A stretch of 64,000 nt of DNA from Flavivirga rizhaonensis (lineage in GTDB: Bacteria > Bacteroidota > Bacteroidia > Flavobacteriales > Flavobacteriaceae), in the NCBI RefSeq assembly GCF_004791695.1, contig NZ_SRSO01000023.1, forward strand, positions 1-64,000, given 5' to 3'. Position 1 is the first letter of the stretch. Every line of letters begins with the position of its first letter. Shown here piece after piece: positions 1-8,060 of the stretch. A program made the position numbers and the translations under genes. The notes beneath the pieces were generated by a model. The model made no database searches and was not told where the DNA came from. It saw only the letters and a program-made list of their open reading frames with translations.

Positions 1-105
1 TCGGCGGAATCTTTCAATGCTAAAATTAAAGCCTTCAGGGCTCAGTTCAGGGGTGTCAAAAATGTAGAATTCTTCCTCTTCAGATTAACTAGGATTTTTG
101 CCTAA
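1..105 (+). CDS. IS transposase, C-terminal end (partial)
   Basis: The frame is open from the first base and stops with TAA at 103-105. It reads as a 34-residue end containing ESFNAKIKAFR and FFLFRLTRIFA, which resembles the C-terminus of DDE transposases of ISAon1/ISL3-like elements common in Bacteroidetes. Only the tail is present because the window starts inside the gene. The match is from memory of the family and the family name is uncertain; that it is a transposase tail is fairly likely. Confidence 0.65.
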   Translation, partial: SAESFNAKIKAFRAQFRGVKNVEFFLFRLTRIFA

Positions 106-127
106 ACACAACTTTTGCACATGATCC
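1..127 (+). mobile_element. Right end of an insertion sequence
   Basis: The transposase tail stops at 105 and about 20 further bases follow before a signal-peptide-like reading frame resumes at about 128. I infer that the IS terminus lies at roughly 120-127. The matching left terminus and any target duplication are outside the window, so the boundary is approximate. Confidence 0.5.
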
Positions 128-151
128 ATTTTTATTCTTTTACCATTTTCA

Positions 152-868
152 ATGCTTTCGCAAAATATAACAGGAAAAGTATATGATAACGACGCTACAG
201 TAAAAGGAATAGATGTTTTTAACCTTAGTAAACAAACCAGAACTCATACAGATAATTACGGCAGCTTTACTATTAAAGCGGTTATAGGTGACACCCTTTC
301 ATTTCATTCTATATTCCATAATAAAAAGATTGTAAAACTTACTGAAACCGATTTTAATAATGTTATAGTTGTTGAATTAAGAAAAACCATAAACAGACTT
401 AATGAGATCTTAATACAGAATGATATAAAACCTAAGGAATTTAATCAGGTTCAGGTGCAAACTTCACTTGGGAAACAAATTAAAGAAGATATCAAGAAAA
501 ACCCACATAAATATGGTTCTTCTTCAAAATATGGGCTTGATATTGTTAGATTAGCCATATTAATTGGCAAGCTTTTTAAAAAGAGCAAAAGAAAAAATAT
601 TTCTACGATTCCTGTATCACATAAAGACTTAGATTCGTTATTTTCCAGTAATACATTTTTTAATGAAGAATTACTTATTAATGACCTAACAATTCCTAAA
701 GACTACAAACAACTCTTTTTTGAATATTGTGGAACCAAAAACCTAGAAAAAAAATTACTCAAAAACGAAAATAAAATTATACTTCTAGATAGCCTGGTAA
801 CCTACAGTAAAACATTTTTAAAAATTATCGAAGAATCTAAAAAAAAAGTAAATCCTACTCTTTTTTAG
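152..868 (+). CDS. Secreted CarboxypepD_reg-like protein, 5' end cut by the IS
   Basis: This 238-residue frame begins NITGKVYDND and continues with TDNYGSFTIKA and GDTLSFHS, the pattern of a carboxypeptidase-regulatory-like (CarboxypepD_reg) beta-sandwich of about 75 residues. A lysine-rich helical part with no recognised domain follows. The ATG at 152 is probably not the native start: the same frame upstream (128-151) reads IFILLPFS, so IFILLPFSMLSQ looks like the core and cleavage region of a signal peptide. A TGA at 122-124, next to the inferred IS end, cuts off the rest. Export is therefore probably lost and the gene is likely inactive, although a cytoplasmic product could still be made. 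Confidence 0.6.
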   Translation: MLSQNITGKVYDNDATVKGIDVFNLSKQTRTHTDNYGSFTIKAVIGDTLSFHSIFHNKKIVKLTETDFNNVIVVELRKTINRLNEILIQNDIKPKEFNQVQVQTSLGKQIKEDIKKNPHKYGSSSKYGLDIVRLAILIGKLFKKSKRKNISTIPVSHKDLDSLFSSNTFFNEELLINDLTIPKDYKQLFFEYCGTKNLEKKLLKNENKIILLDSLVTYSKTFLKIIEESKKKVNPTLF

Positions 869-960
869 ATTCCCGTTTTATTCATTACATGCTATTTTTA
901 TAATATAATAATGAACTCATGAATCTTACGATTTCATGGGAATGACAATTTCTACGGAAA

Positions 961-990
961 CCTCAATGCTTAACCTTGAGGAATAATTTT
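961..990 (+). terminator. Possible terminator after the truncated secreted protein gene
   Basis: CCTCAA at 961-966 pairs with TTGAGG at 976-981 around a 9-base loop and is followed by a T-rich stretch (AATAATTTTT). The stem is only 6 bp, so support is modest. A degenerate copy of the GGAATGAC-type hairpin repeat lies just upstream, around 918-949. Confidence 0.4.
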
Positions 991-1070
991 TGATTAAAAT
1001 AAAGCGCATCATACTAAATCATTGTTTCAAAAGTTATACTTTTATCCTCTAATAGGCTTTAAATTTATAT

Positions 1071-2642
1071 ATGTCAATGAAACGTTACCTATATTTCACA
1101 CTTACATTAGGATTTTTAATACTTTGGAGTTCTTGTCGTAAAGATTTTGAATTTTCTCCAAGTACCGGTAACCTTGAATTTTCAAAGGATACAGTGTATT
1201 TAGATACTGTTTTTACTAATATTGGTTCTAGCACTTATAACTTAAAAGTCTATAATAGAAGTAATGAAGATATCTCTATCCCTTCGCTAAGATTAGCATT
1301 AGGTGAAAACTCTAATTACAGACTGAATGTAGATGGCCTTGCTGGTAAAGTTTTTGAAGATGTACAAATATTAGCTAAAGACAGCCTATTTATCTTTGTA
1401 GAATCAACCATAGATATTAATAATTTCCCAAATCCAGACGGGAACTTCCTATATACCGATCAAATTGAGTTTGATGCCAATGCCAATCTTCAAAAAGTAG
1501 AACTTGTTACCTTAGTTCAAGATGCCATCTTTATTTACCCTAATCGAGATAATACAACTAAAGTTATAGAAACATTAACACTTGATATAGGTGGCGAAAC
1601 GGTTGAAACCGAATTGCAAGGACGCGAATTATTACCAACAGAACTTACTTTTACAAATGAAAAACCCTATGTTATATATGGATTTGCAACTGTACCAAAT
1701 GGAGAGACTCTAACCATTAATGCTGGAGCTAGACTACATTTTCATAATAACTCGGGAATTATCGTGTCTAATAACGCCTCATTGCAAGTTAATGGTTTGT
1801 ATAGTAACGATCAGGATTTATTAGAAAACGAAGTTATCTTTGAAGGAGATCGCTTAGAACCTAATTTATCAGATGTTCCTGGGCAATGGGGAACCATTTG
1901 GTTATTAGATGGTAGCATCAACAATTCAATAAACTATGCCACCATTAAAAACGCATCCGTTGGTATTCTATGTGATGGTAGCCCTAATGCTATTTCAGAT
2001 GTGCTTACTATATCCAATTCGCAAATTTACAATTCTAGTAATTTTGGTATTCTAGGAAGAAATACCTCCATCTCTGGAGAAAACATCGTTATTAATAATA
2101 CGGGACAATCATCTTTTGCTGGCACATTAGGAGGTAAATATAATTTTACACACAGTACAATTGCAAACTATTGGAATAATGGATCTAGACAATTCCCTTC
2201 TGTTTTGCTTAATAATTTTGTTTTAGATGAAGATAATAATGCTACCATAGCAGATTTAACCGAAGCCAACTTTAATAATTGTATCATTTACGGAAATAAT
2301 AATCCGGAAATTCTACTTGATGAAATCGAAGATGAAGCAGTCGCATTTAATTTTAAATTCACCAATTGTTTAATTCGTTTTGAAGATAGGAATAATAACT
2401 TTACTGGACCTAATTACGATTTAAATGATATGAGTCATTATGAAGGAAATATTTTCAATGAAACCCCTGATTTTCTTGACACATCATTAAACAAATTGAT
2501 CATAGGTAACAAATCTGCAGGCAATAATCAAGGACTCCCTGTTTTTGCCACACAAGTGCCTTTAGATATTTTAAATGTAAATAGAACAACGTCTCCTGAT
2601 TTAGGGGCGTATCAGCATATAACTTTTCCTAAGGAAGACTAA
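1071..2642 (+). CDS. Surface lipoprotein with probable right-handed beta-helix
   Basis: The 523-residue product starts with a lipoprotein signal (hydrophobic FTLTLGFLILWSS followed by C22), so it is probably anchored in the outer membrane. Residues 30-170 look like an immunoglobulin-like, choice-of-anchor style domain (DTVFTNIGSSTYNLKVYN). From about 195 on, short beta repeats rich in Asn, Ile and Gly (NAGARLHFHNNSGIIVSNNASL) suggest a parallel beta-helix, ending with LGAYQH as in many such proteins. Flavobacteria often carry one copy, usually called hypothetical. MSMKRY offers two close ATG codons. No function is assigned. Confidence 0.75.
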   Translation: MSMKRYLYFTLTLGFLILWSSCRKDFEFSPSTGNLEFSKDTVYLDTVFTNIGSSTYNLKVYNRSNEDISIPSLRLALGENSNYRLNVDGLAGKVFEDVQILAKDSLFIFVESTIDINNFPNPDGNFLYTDQIEFDANANLQKVELVTLVQDAIFIYPNRDNTTKVIETLTLDIGGETVETELQGRELLPTELTFTNEKPYVIYGFATVPNGETLTINAGARLHFHNNSGIIVSNNASLQVNGLYSNDQDLLENEVIFEGDRLEPNLSDVPGQWGTIWLLDGSINNSINYATIKNASVGILCDGSPNAISDVLTISNSQIYNSSNFGILGRNTSISGENIVINNTGQSSFAGTLGGKYNFTHSTIANYWNNGSRQFPSVLLNNFVLDEDNNATIADLTEANFNNCIIYGNNNPEILLDEIEDEAVAFNFKFTNCLIRFEDRNNNFTGPNYDLNDMSHYEGNIFNETPDFLDTSLNKLIIGNKSAGNNQGLPVFATQVPLDILNVNRTTSPDLGAYQHITFPKED

Positions 2643-2769
2643 TTTTAAATGCCTTTATTAGTCTTTTTACTAGGTAAGTTATAAACATACTTGATTTTGT
2701 AAAAAAATTCGACTAACTTCGTTTAAAAACGGAACTTTATCTTTGCATTAGTTGCAATCACCAAATAAT

Positions 2770-2955
2770 ATGAACTTTTTCAAGAAACTTTTTATAAAGC
2801 GCAAAGTAGAAGTCAAAAAAGTCACAGATACAAACAGACATTATTGTATTACCTGTGGTACTTGCCTTGGAACTGGTAGAATAAAGACTTCTGATAAAAT
2901 GCAAATTTGCCCTTACTGCGGAGGTAACAATTTTTTACGAGATGAGAAAAAATAG
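2770..2955 (+). CDS. Small zinc-ribbon protein
   Basis: The 61-residue product has a basic N-terminus (MNFFKKLFIKRK) and two cysteine pairs, CITCGTCLGTGR and CPYCGG, like a DnaJ-type or rubredoxin-like zinc ribbon. I chose the ATG at 2770; the frame could also start at a TTG at 2752, adding six residues. It overlaps the next gene by 14 bases (2942-2955), so the two are probably translated together. Metal binding is inferred from the cysteine spacing; the role is unknown. Confidence 0.6.
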   Translation: MNFFKKLFIKRKVEVKKVTDTNRHYCITCGTCLGTGRIKTSDKMQICPYCGGNNFLRDEKK

Positions 2956-3529
2956 ACTTCTTGAAACAATAACTACAAGGTTTTTCTTCTGGACAGTTAT
3001 ATTAATTGTATGTGTTTTCTTAGGCTTATACTTTTTCCTTTCTACTCAATTAGGCTACAGTATTTCTGAATTTAATAAAGTTGTTGATACTATATTAAAA
3101 TCTCTGGCTGTAATACTTGGATTAATTTGGTTTGGAAATAGATATTTCAAGGAAAGAAAAGACATTCCCAAATTTGATATTCAGGTAGATTTTAACACTA
3201 TTAAATTAGAATCAGGACAAACATTGCTAATATACAGATTAGATTTATTCAACAAAGGAAACACCTTATTCAATGATTATAACTTTTTTTTCAGTATTGA
3301 CGGATTCAGAGTAGATTCTAACTCTATACACAAGGATAATATTAAAAGATACCCAGATTCAGGATTTCAAGAAGGGCGACCCATTGAGCCAAATTCATGG
3401 ACAGCAATTAATCATGAAATTCTAATAGGGAGTGAGTATCCAGCAATAAGATTTTATTACGAAATAAATAATAAGAATGATGTCATTGTTTGGTCATGGC
3501 ATAAAACATTTAAATTAGACTGCAACTAA
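2942..3529 (+). CDS. Hypothetical membrane protein with two N-terminal helices
   Basis: The 195-residue protein has two membrane segments near the N-terminus (about 14-34, FFFWTVILIVCVFLGLYFF, and 47-65, TILKSLAVILGLIWFG). A soluble domain of about 125 residues with alternating beta-type sequence follows (KFDIQVDFNTIKLESGQTLLI). No family was recognised. It overlaps the zinc-ribbon gene and shares its direction, which suggests a two-gene transcription unit ending at the hairpin at 3706-3732. Confidence 0.6.
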   Translation: MRKNRLLETITTRFFFWTVILIVCVFLGLYFFLSTQLGYSISEFNKVVDTILKSLAVILGLIWFGNRYFKERKDIPKFDIQVDFNTIKLESGQTLLIYRLDLFNKGNTLFNDYNFFFSIDGFRVDSNSIHKDNIKRYPDSGFQEGRPIEPNSWTAINHEILIGSEYPAIRFYYEINNKNDVIVWSWHKTFKLDCN

Positions 3530-3705
3530 CAACGTGTCCAAGATAAAATCCTAATTAAAAAACAATTATTTCAAGCCACATGTTGTTGAAGAACCACATA
3601 AGGTGTTCCTCTTTTCTTCTAGTAAATTAATAAATCAAAATACAGAAAACCGTTAAACGAACATCTAAAAATATTTGATTAACAAATATTTACATATTAA
3701 AAACA

Positions 3706-3732
3706 AAAAATCCTGCATAAAGCAGGATTTTT
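3706..3732. terminator. Bidirectional terminator between the membrane protein gene and glyA
   Basis: AAAAATCCTGC (3706-3716) and GCAGGATTTTT (3722-3732) form a perfect 11-bp stem with a 5-base loop. Both strands end in a T-run, which suits the convergent genes on either side. Confidence 0.85.
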
Positions 3733-3753
3733 AATTAACACCATATAAAAAGT

Positions 3754-5025
3754 TTAAACAAACAAAGGTTTATCCTTCATCATTGTATTAACTTTATCTT
3801 TTATAGCCTCTAAAACTGATTCATCTTCAAAATTAGTGATCACTTCATCTACTAGTTCTACAATAGCCAACATATCGGCTTCTTTTAAACCACGTGTTGT
3901 AACAGCAGAAACACCTAAACGAATTCCAGACGTAACAAACGGTGACTTATCATCAAAAGGTACCATATTTTTATTTACCGTAATATCCGCCTTAACTAAA
4001 GCCTGCTCAGCATCTTTACCAGAAAGGTTTTTGTTACGCAAATCAATCAACATACAGTGATTATCGGTTCCTCCAGAAATAATATTATAGCCTTTAGAAA
4101 CCAAAGCCTCAGCCATGGTAGCCGCATTTTGCTTTACTTGTAATTGGTAGTTTAAAAAATCGTCCGTTAAAGCTTCACCAAAAGCAATTGCTTTAGCAGC
4201 AATAATATGTTCTAAAGGACCTCCTTGATTTCCAGGAAAAACAGCAGAATCTAATAATGATGACATTTTACGCAAGTTTCCATTTTTTAAAGTAATTCCA
4301 AATGGATTATCAAAATCTTGCCCCATCATTATAATACCTCCCCTAGGACCTCTTAAAGTCTTATGAGTTGTTGTTGTAACTATGTGGCAATGTGGTAGCG
4401 GATCATTTAAAATGCCCTTAGCTATTAATCCTGCAGGATGTGATATATCTGCCATTAAAATAGCGCCAACGCTATCAGCAATAGTTCTAAAACGTTTAAA
4501 ATCAATATCCCGAGAGTATGCAGATGCCCCTGCAATAATTAATTTTGGTTGCTCTTTAGTAGCTACCTCTTGAATTTTATCATAATTTAAAACACCTGTC
4601 TCCTGCTCCACTCCATAAAATACAGGGTTATAAAGTTTACCAGAAAAATTTACTGGAGACCCATGAGTTAAATGACCTCCATGAGATAAATCGAAACCTA
4701 AAATTTTATCACCAGGTTTTAAACAAGCATGATACACCGCTGTATTTGCCTGACTCCCTGAATGTGGTTGCACATTTACGTATGCAGCTCCAAACAATGC
4801 TTTCGCTCTATCAATAGCAATCTGCTCAACTTCATCAACAACTTCACAACCTCCATAATACCTTTTTCCAGGATAACCCTCAGCATATTTATTAGTTAAC
4901 ACAGAGCCTGCAGCTTCCATAACCTGGTTACTAACAAAATTCTCTGACGCAATAAGTTCAATACCATGTAGTTGGCGTTCTTTTTCTGCTTGAATAAGTT
5001 CAAAAATTTGTTCGTCGCGTTGCAT
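3754..5025 (-). CDS. glyA: Serine hydroxymethyltransferase
   Basis: The enzyme interconverts serine plus tetrahydrofolate and glycine plus 5,10-methylene-tetrahydrofolate, using PLP, in the cytoplasm. The 423-residue length is normal. Clear family blocks are [34 protein letters not shown] and DISHPAGL, and [14 protein letters not shown] holds the PLP-binding lysine. The ATG at 5025 gives the expected [11 protein letters not shown] start. It stands alone, convergent with the upstream unit and divergent from fahA. A TAnnTTTG-type promoter lies 28 bases upstream. Confidence 0.98.
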   Translation of the reverse strand: MQRDEQIFELIQAEKERQLHGIELIASENFVSNQVMEAAGSVLTNKYAEGYPGKRYYGGCEVVDEVEQIAIDRAKALFGAAYVNVQPHSGSQANTAVYHACLKPGDKILGFDLSHGGHLTHGSPVNFSGKLYNPVFYGVEQETGVLNYDKIQEVATKEQPKLIIAGASAYSRDIDFKRFRTIADSVGAILMADISHPAGLIAKGILNDPLPHCHIVTTTTHKTLRGPRGGIIMMGQDFDNPFGITLKNGNLRKMSSLLDSAVFPGNQGGPLEHIIAAKAIAFGEALTDDFLNYQLQVKQNAATMAEALVSKGYNIISGGTDNHCMLIDLRNKNLSGKDAEQALVKADITVNKNMVPFDDKSPFVTSGIRLGVSAVTTRGLKEADMLAIVELVDEVITNFEDESVLEAIKDKVNTMMKDKPLFV

Positions 5026-5052
5026 AAAATTAAATTATCGTTAAATATTCGG

Positions 5053-5087
5053 CAAAAATAGGAAATAGAATAGTTAATAGCATCAAA
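5053..5087 (-). promoter_or_regulatory. Bacteroidetes-type promoter of glyA
   Basis: Read on the minus strand, TATTTTTG (5060-5053) matches the -7 consensus TAnnTTTG. A TTTG at 5087-5084 lies 23 bases further upstream and could be the -33 box, slightly wide of the usual spacing. Confidence 0.5.
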
Positions 5088-5228
5088 AAAAGTTTATTTA
5101 CTACGAAGTTTTTAACCATTTTATTAACGGCTATATTAAATCCATATTTTCATCCATTTTTTCATTTAAAATAAAAAAAATGTGTAGGTTTGATACGAAT
5201 TTAATAAACTATAAATATATTTTAAGTT

Positions 5229-6515
5229 ATGCCATTATCAGCTAACAATCCAGATAGAAAGTCGTGGTTACACGTAGATAAAAATTCAGATTTCCCAATT
5301 CAGAATATCCCTTTTGGGGTTTTCCTAACCAGAGATGATATTATTACCATAGGAACTCGTATTGGTGATACGGCTATAGATCTAGGTGCTTTACATCAAT
5401 TAGGTTATTTTAAGGGGATTCCTTTAACAGAAGATATTTTTCTTCAAGATACTTTAAATGATTTTATTGCAGACGGAAGAAAAACATGGCGTTTGGTACG
5501 TAATAGAATTGCAGAAATTTTCGATTCAGAAAACACGACGCTTAAAAACAACAAGAAACATAAAGAGATTGTATTATTTCGTTTAGATGAAATTGAAATG
5601 CAATTACCCGTACATATAGGAGATTATACAGATTTCTATTCAAGTAAAGAGCATGCTACAAATGTAGGTACTATGTTTAGAGACCCTGATAATGCCTTAT
5701 TACCAAACTGGCTACACATTCCTGTTGGGTATCATGGCAGAAGCTCTTCCATTATTCCTTCTGGAATTCCAGTTTACAGACCTCAAGGACAAACATTACC
5801 CGCTGATGCAAAAGAACCTGTTTTTGGTCCAAGTAAATTAGTCGATTTTGAATTAGAAATGGCATTTATAACGACTGACGCTAATGATTTAGGTGAACCC
5901 ATTCCTATCGAGGAAGCTGAAGAGTATATTTTTGGACTCGTTTTATTTAACGATTGGAGTGCTAGAGACATTCAAAAATGGGAATATGTTCCATTAGGAC
6001 CATTTTTAGCGAAAAACTTTGCCTCTTCAATCTCTCCATGGATTGTAACACTTGATGCCTTGGAGCCTTATAGAGTTGAAGGTCCTAAAACTATAAAACC
6101 ACAACTAGATTACCTTCAATACAAAGGAAAGAAGAGCTTCGATATTAATTTAGAAGTATCCATTCAACCTCAAGGTGCTAAAGAAACCGTTGTAAGTAAA
6201 TCAAACTTTAAATATATGTACTGGAATATGGCACAACAATTAACACATCATACTGTTAATGGTTGCCCAGTAAATTCTGGAGACATGATGGGAAGTGGTA
6301 CTATTTCTGGTCCTACTCCAGATTCTTATGGCTCCATGTTGGAACTTTCGTGGCGAGGTGAAAAACCGCTTAAAATGAAAGATGGTACAGAACGTAAGTT
6401 TATTAATGATCATGATACTGTTATTATGAGAGGGTTTTGTGAAAAAGATGGAACACGCATTGGTTTTGGTGAAGTTTCTACGAAATTACTTCCGGTTTTT
6501 AATCCTAAAAAATAA
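5229..6515 (+). CDS. fahA: Fumarylacetoacetase
   Basis: This enzyme splits fumarylacetoacetate to fumarate and acetoacetate, the last step of tyrosine degradation through homogentisate. The 428-residue length fits the family. Visible features are the N-terminal SH3-like domain (PFGVFLTRDDIITIGTRIGD), DYTDFYSSKEHATNVG with the metal and catalytic residues, HIPVGYHGRSSSI, FELEMAFI and FNDWSARDIQKWEYVPLGPF. The start at 5229 gives MPLSANNPDRKSW, as in homologues. Other pathway genes (hmgA, hpd) are not in the window. It appears to be transcribed alone. Confidence 0.97.
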   Translation: MPLSANNPDRKSWLHVDKNSDFPIQNIPFGVFLTRDDIITIGTRIGDTAIDLGALHQLGYFKGIPLTEDIFLQDTLNDFIADGRKTWRLVRNRIAEIFDSENTTLKNNKKHKEIVLFRLDEIEMQLPVHIGDYTDFYSSKEHATNVGTMFRDPDNALLPNWLHIPVGYHGRSSSIIPSGIPVYRPQGQTLPADAKEPVFGPSKLVDFELEMAFITTDANDLGEPIPIEEAEEYIFGLVLFNDWSARDIQKWEYVPLGPFLAKNFASSISPWIVTLDALEPYRVEGPKTIKPQLDYLQYKGKKSFDINLEVSIQPQGAKETVVSKSNFKYMYWNMAQQLTHHTVNGCPVNSGDMMGSGTISGPTPDSYGSMLELSWRGEKPLKMKDGTERKFINDHDTVIMRGFCEKDGTRIGFGEVSTKLLPVFNPKK

Positions 6516-6716
6516 AGTAACAAAAACTTAATTTCATGTAGCTCATAGTAAGTTTCTCTAAAAAGTTGTTTTTCTTAATATGATTTATAATAAAAACCCT
6601 ACAATACAAATAATTTAAATTCATTTAAACGTATTTATTGGTATTTAATCTGGTTTTTTTAGTATTTTGGCATAACTATTGGGTTAGTGCCCTAAGTAAC
6701 CAATAACATCCAATCT

Positions 6717-7898
6717 ATGAAAAAACTACTACTTTTTACAATAAGTCTTTTTGTACTTATGTCTTGTGGCGGAAAAAAACAAGTAGAAGCTGCAGTTAAT
6801 TCAGGTAATTACGATCAAGCAATTACGACTGCTTTAAATAAGCTTAGAACAAATAAAAACAAAAAACGTAAAATCGATTACGTTTTAATGTTACAAGACG
6901 CTTATCACAAAGCAGCAGAACGTGACTTAAACAGTATAGAGCATTTAAAAAAGGATAAGAATCCTGAGCTTTATAGAGAAATTTATGAACTCTATATGGA
7001 CTTAAATGCACGTCAGGAAGCTATCAAACCTATTTTACCATTAAATGTAAACGGCAGAAATGTTTCTTTTAAATTCAGCGATTATAGTAATGACATTGTA
7101 CAATCTCGCGAGACTGTTTCAAATTATTTATATGAAAAAGGATTGGATTTATTAGAATTAGAAGATAAATCACAGATTAGAGAAGCTTATAGTATATTAA
7201 GTTATGTTGAAGCTATTAACCCAAATTACGAGTTGACCAGGGATTTAATGAAAGAAGCTCATGAACGAGGAACTGCGTATGTTAATGTAACGATAGAAAA
7301 TCGTACTAATCAAATTATTCCACAACGTTTAGAAGACGATTTACTAAACTTTGATACATATGGATTAAATCAATTCTGGACCATATATCATGCACAAACA
7401 AGTAAGGATATCACTTACGATTATGCTATGCAATTACAATTAAAACAAATTAATATTTCACCAGGACGTGTCAAAGAACGTGAGTTTTTAAGAGAAAAAG
7501 AAGTTATTGACGGTTGGAAATATAAATTAGACAGTAAAGGCAACGTTGTTAAAGATAGTTTAGGCAACGATATAAAGATTGATAAAATAGAAAAAGTAAA
7601 AGCACGATATAATGAATTTACCCAAATAAAATCCACACAGGTCATTGCAGATGTTGTGTATCTGGATATAAAAACAAATCAATTGTTAGACACTTTTACT
7701 ATTGATAGCGAATTTGTTTTTCAAAATCTTTTTGCTAGAATGCGAGGCGATAAAAGAGCTTTAGAACCTGAAGATAGAAAAATACTGAATAACAGAAGAG
7801 TTCCCTTTCCTAGCAATGAACAAATGGTTTATGATACTGGTGAAGATTTAAAATTAAAGCTTAAAAACATTATTAATTCTTATACCATTAAACAATAA
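6717..7898 (+). CDS. Lipoprotein with TPR-like N-terminal half
   Basis: The 393-residue product begins with a lipoprotein signal (LLLFTISLFVLMSC, lipidated C17). Residues 20-165 are helical, with GNYDQAITTALNKL and AYHKAAERDL resembling tetratricopeptide helices. The second half (about 180-393) alternates beta strands and charged loops (YVNVTIENRTNQIIP, VIADVVYLDIKTNQLLDTFTI). Similar single-copy lipoproteins occur across Flavobacteriaceae without a known role. A scaffold role in the envelope is possible but not shown. It ends at a strong hairpin shared with the convergent GH98-like gene. Confidence 0.7.
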   Translation: MKKLLLFTISLFVLMSCGGKKQVEAAVNSGNYDQAITTALNKLRTNKNKKRKIDYVLMLQDAYHKAAERDLNSIEHLKKDKNPELYREIYELYMDLNARQEAIKPILPLNVNGRNVSFKFSDYSNDIVQSRETVSNYLYEKGLDLLELEDKSQIREAYSILSYVEAINPNYELTRDLMKEAHERGTAYVNVTIENRTNQIIPQRLEDDLLNFDTYGLNQFWTIYHAQTSKDITYDYAMQLQLKQINISPGRVKEREFLREKEVIDGWKYKLDSKGNVVKDSLGNDIKIDKIEKVKARYNEFTQIKSTQVIADVVYLDIKTNQLLDTFTIDSEFVFQNLFARMRGDKRALEPEDRKILNNRRVPFPSNEQMVYDTGEDLKLKLKNIINSYTIKQ

Positions 7899-7964
7899 GT
7901 ACCAAAACCAATTAGACAATTTTATGAATAATAAAAATATGTGATGCTCATTTCAGAAAACAAA

Positions 7965-8016
7965 TTTATGCGGTATAACTAGAATTAGTAAATTCATTCT
8001 AGTTATACCGCATAAA
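7965..8016. terminator. Long perfect hairpin between convergent genes
   Basis: Bases 7965-7985 are exactly complementary to 7996-8016, giving a 21-bp stem with a 10-base loop. It sits between two convergent genes and most likely ends transcription from both sides. The stem is much longer than a typical intrinsic terminator and there is only a short T or A run outside it. Confidence 0.7.
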
Positions 8017-8060
8017 AACTATTAATTGTTCATAATAGAATTACTATTGCCTAAATAAAA

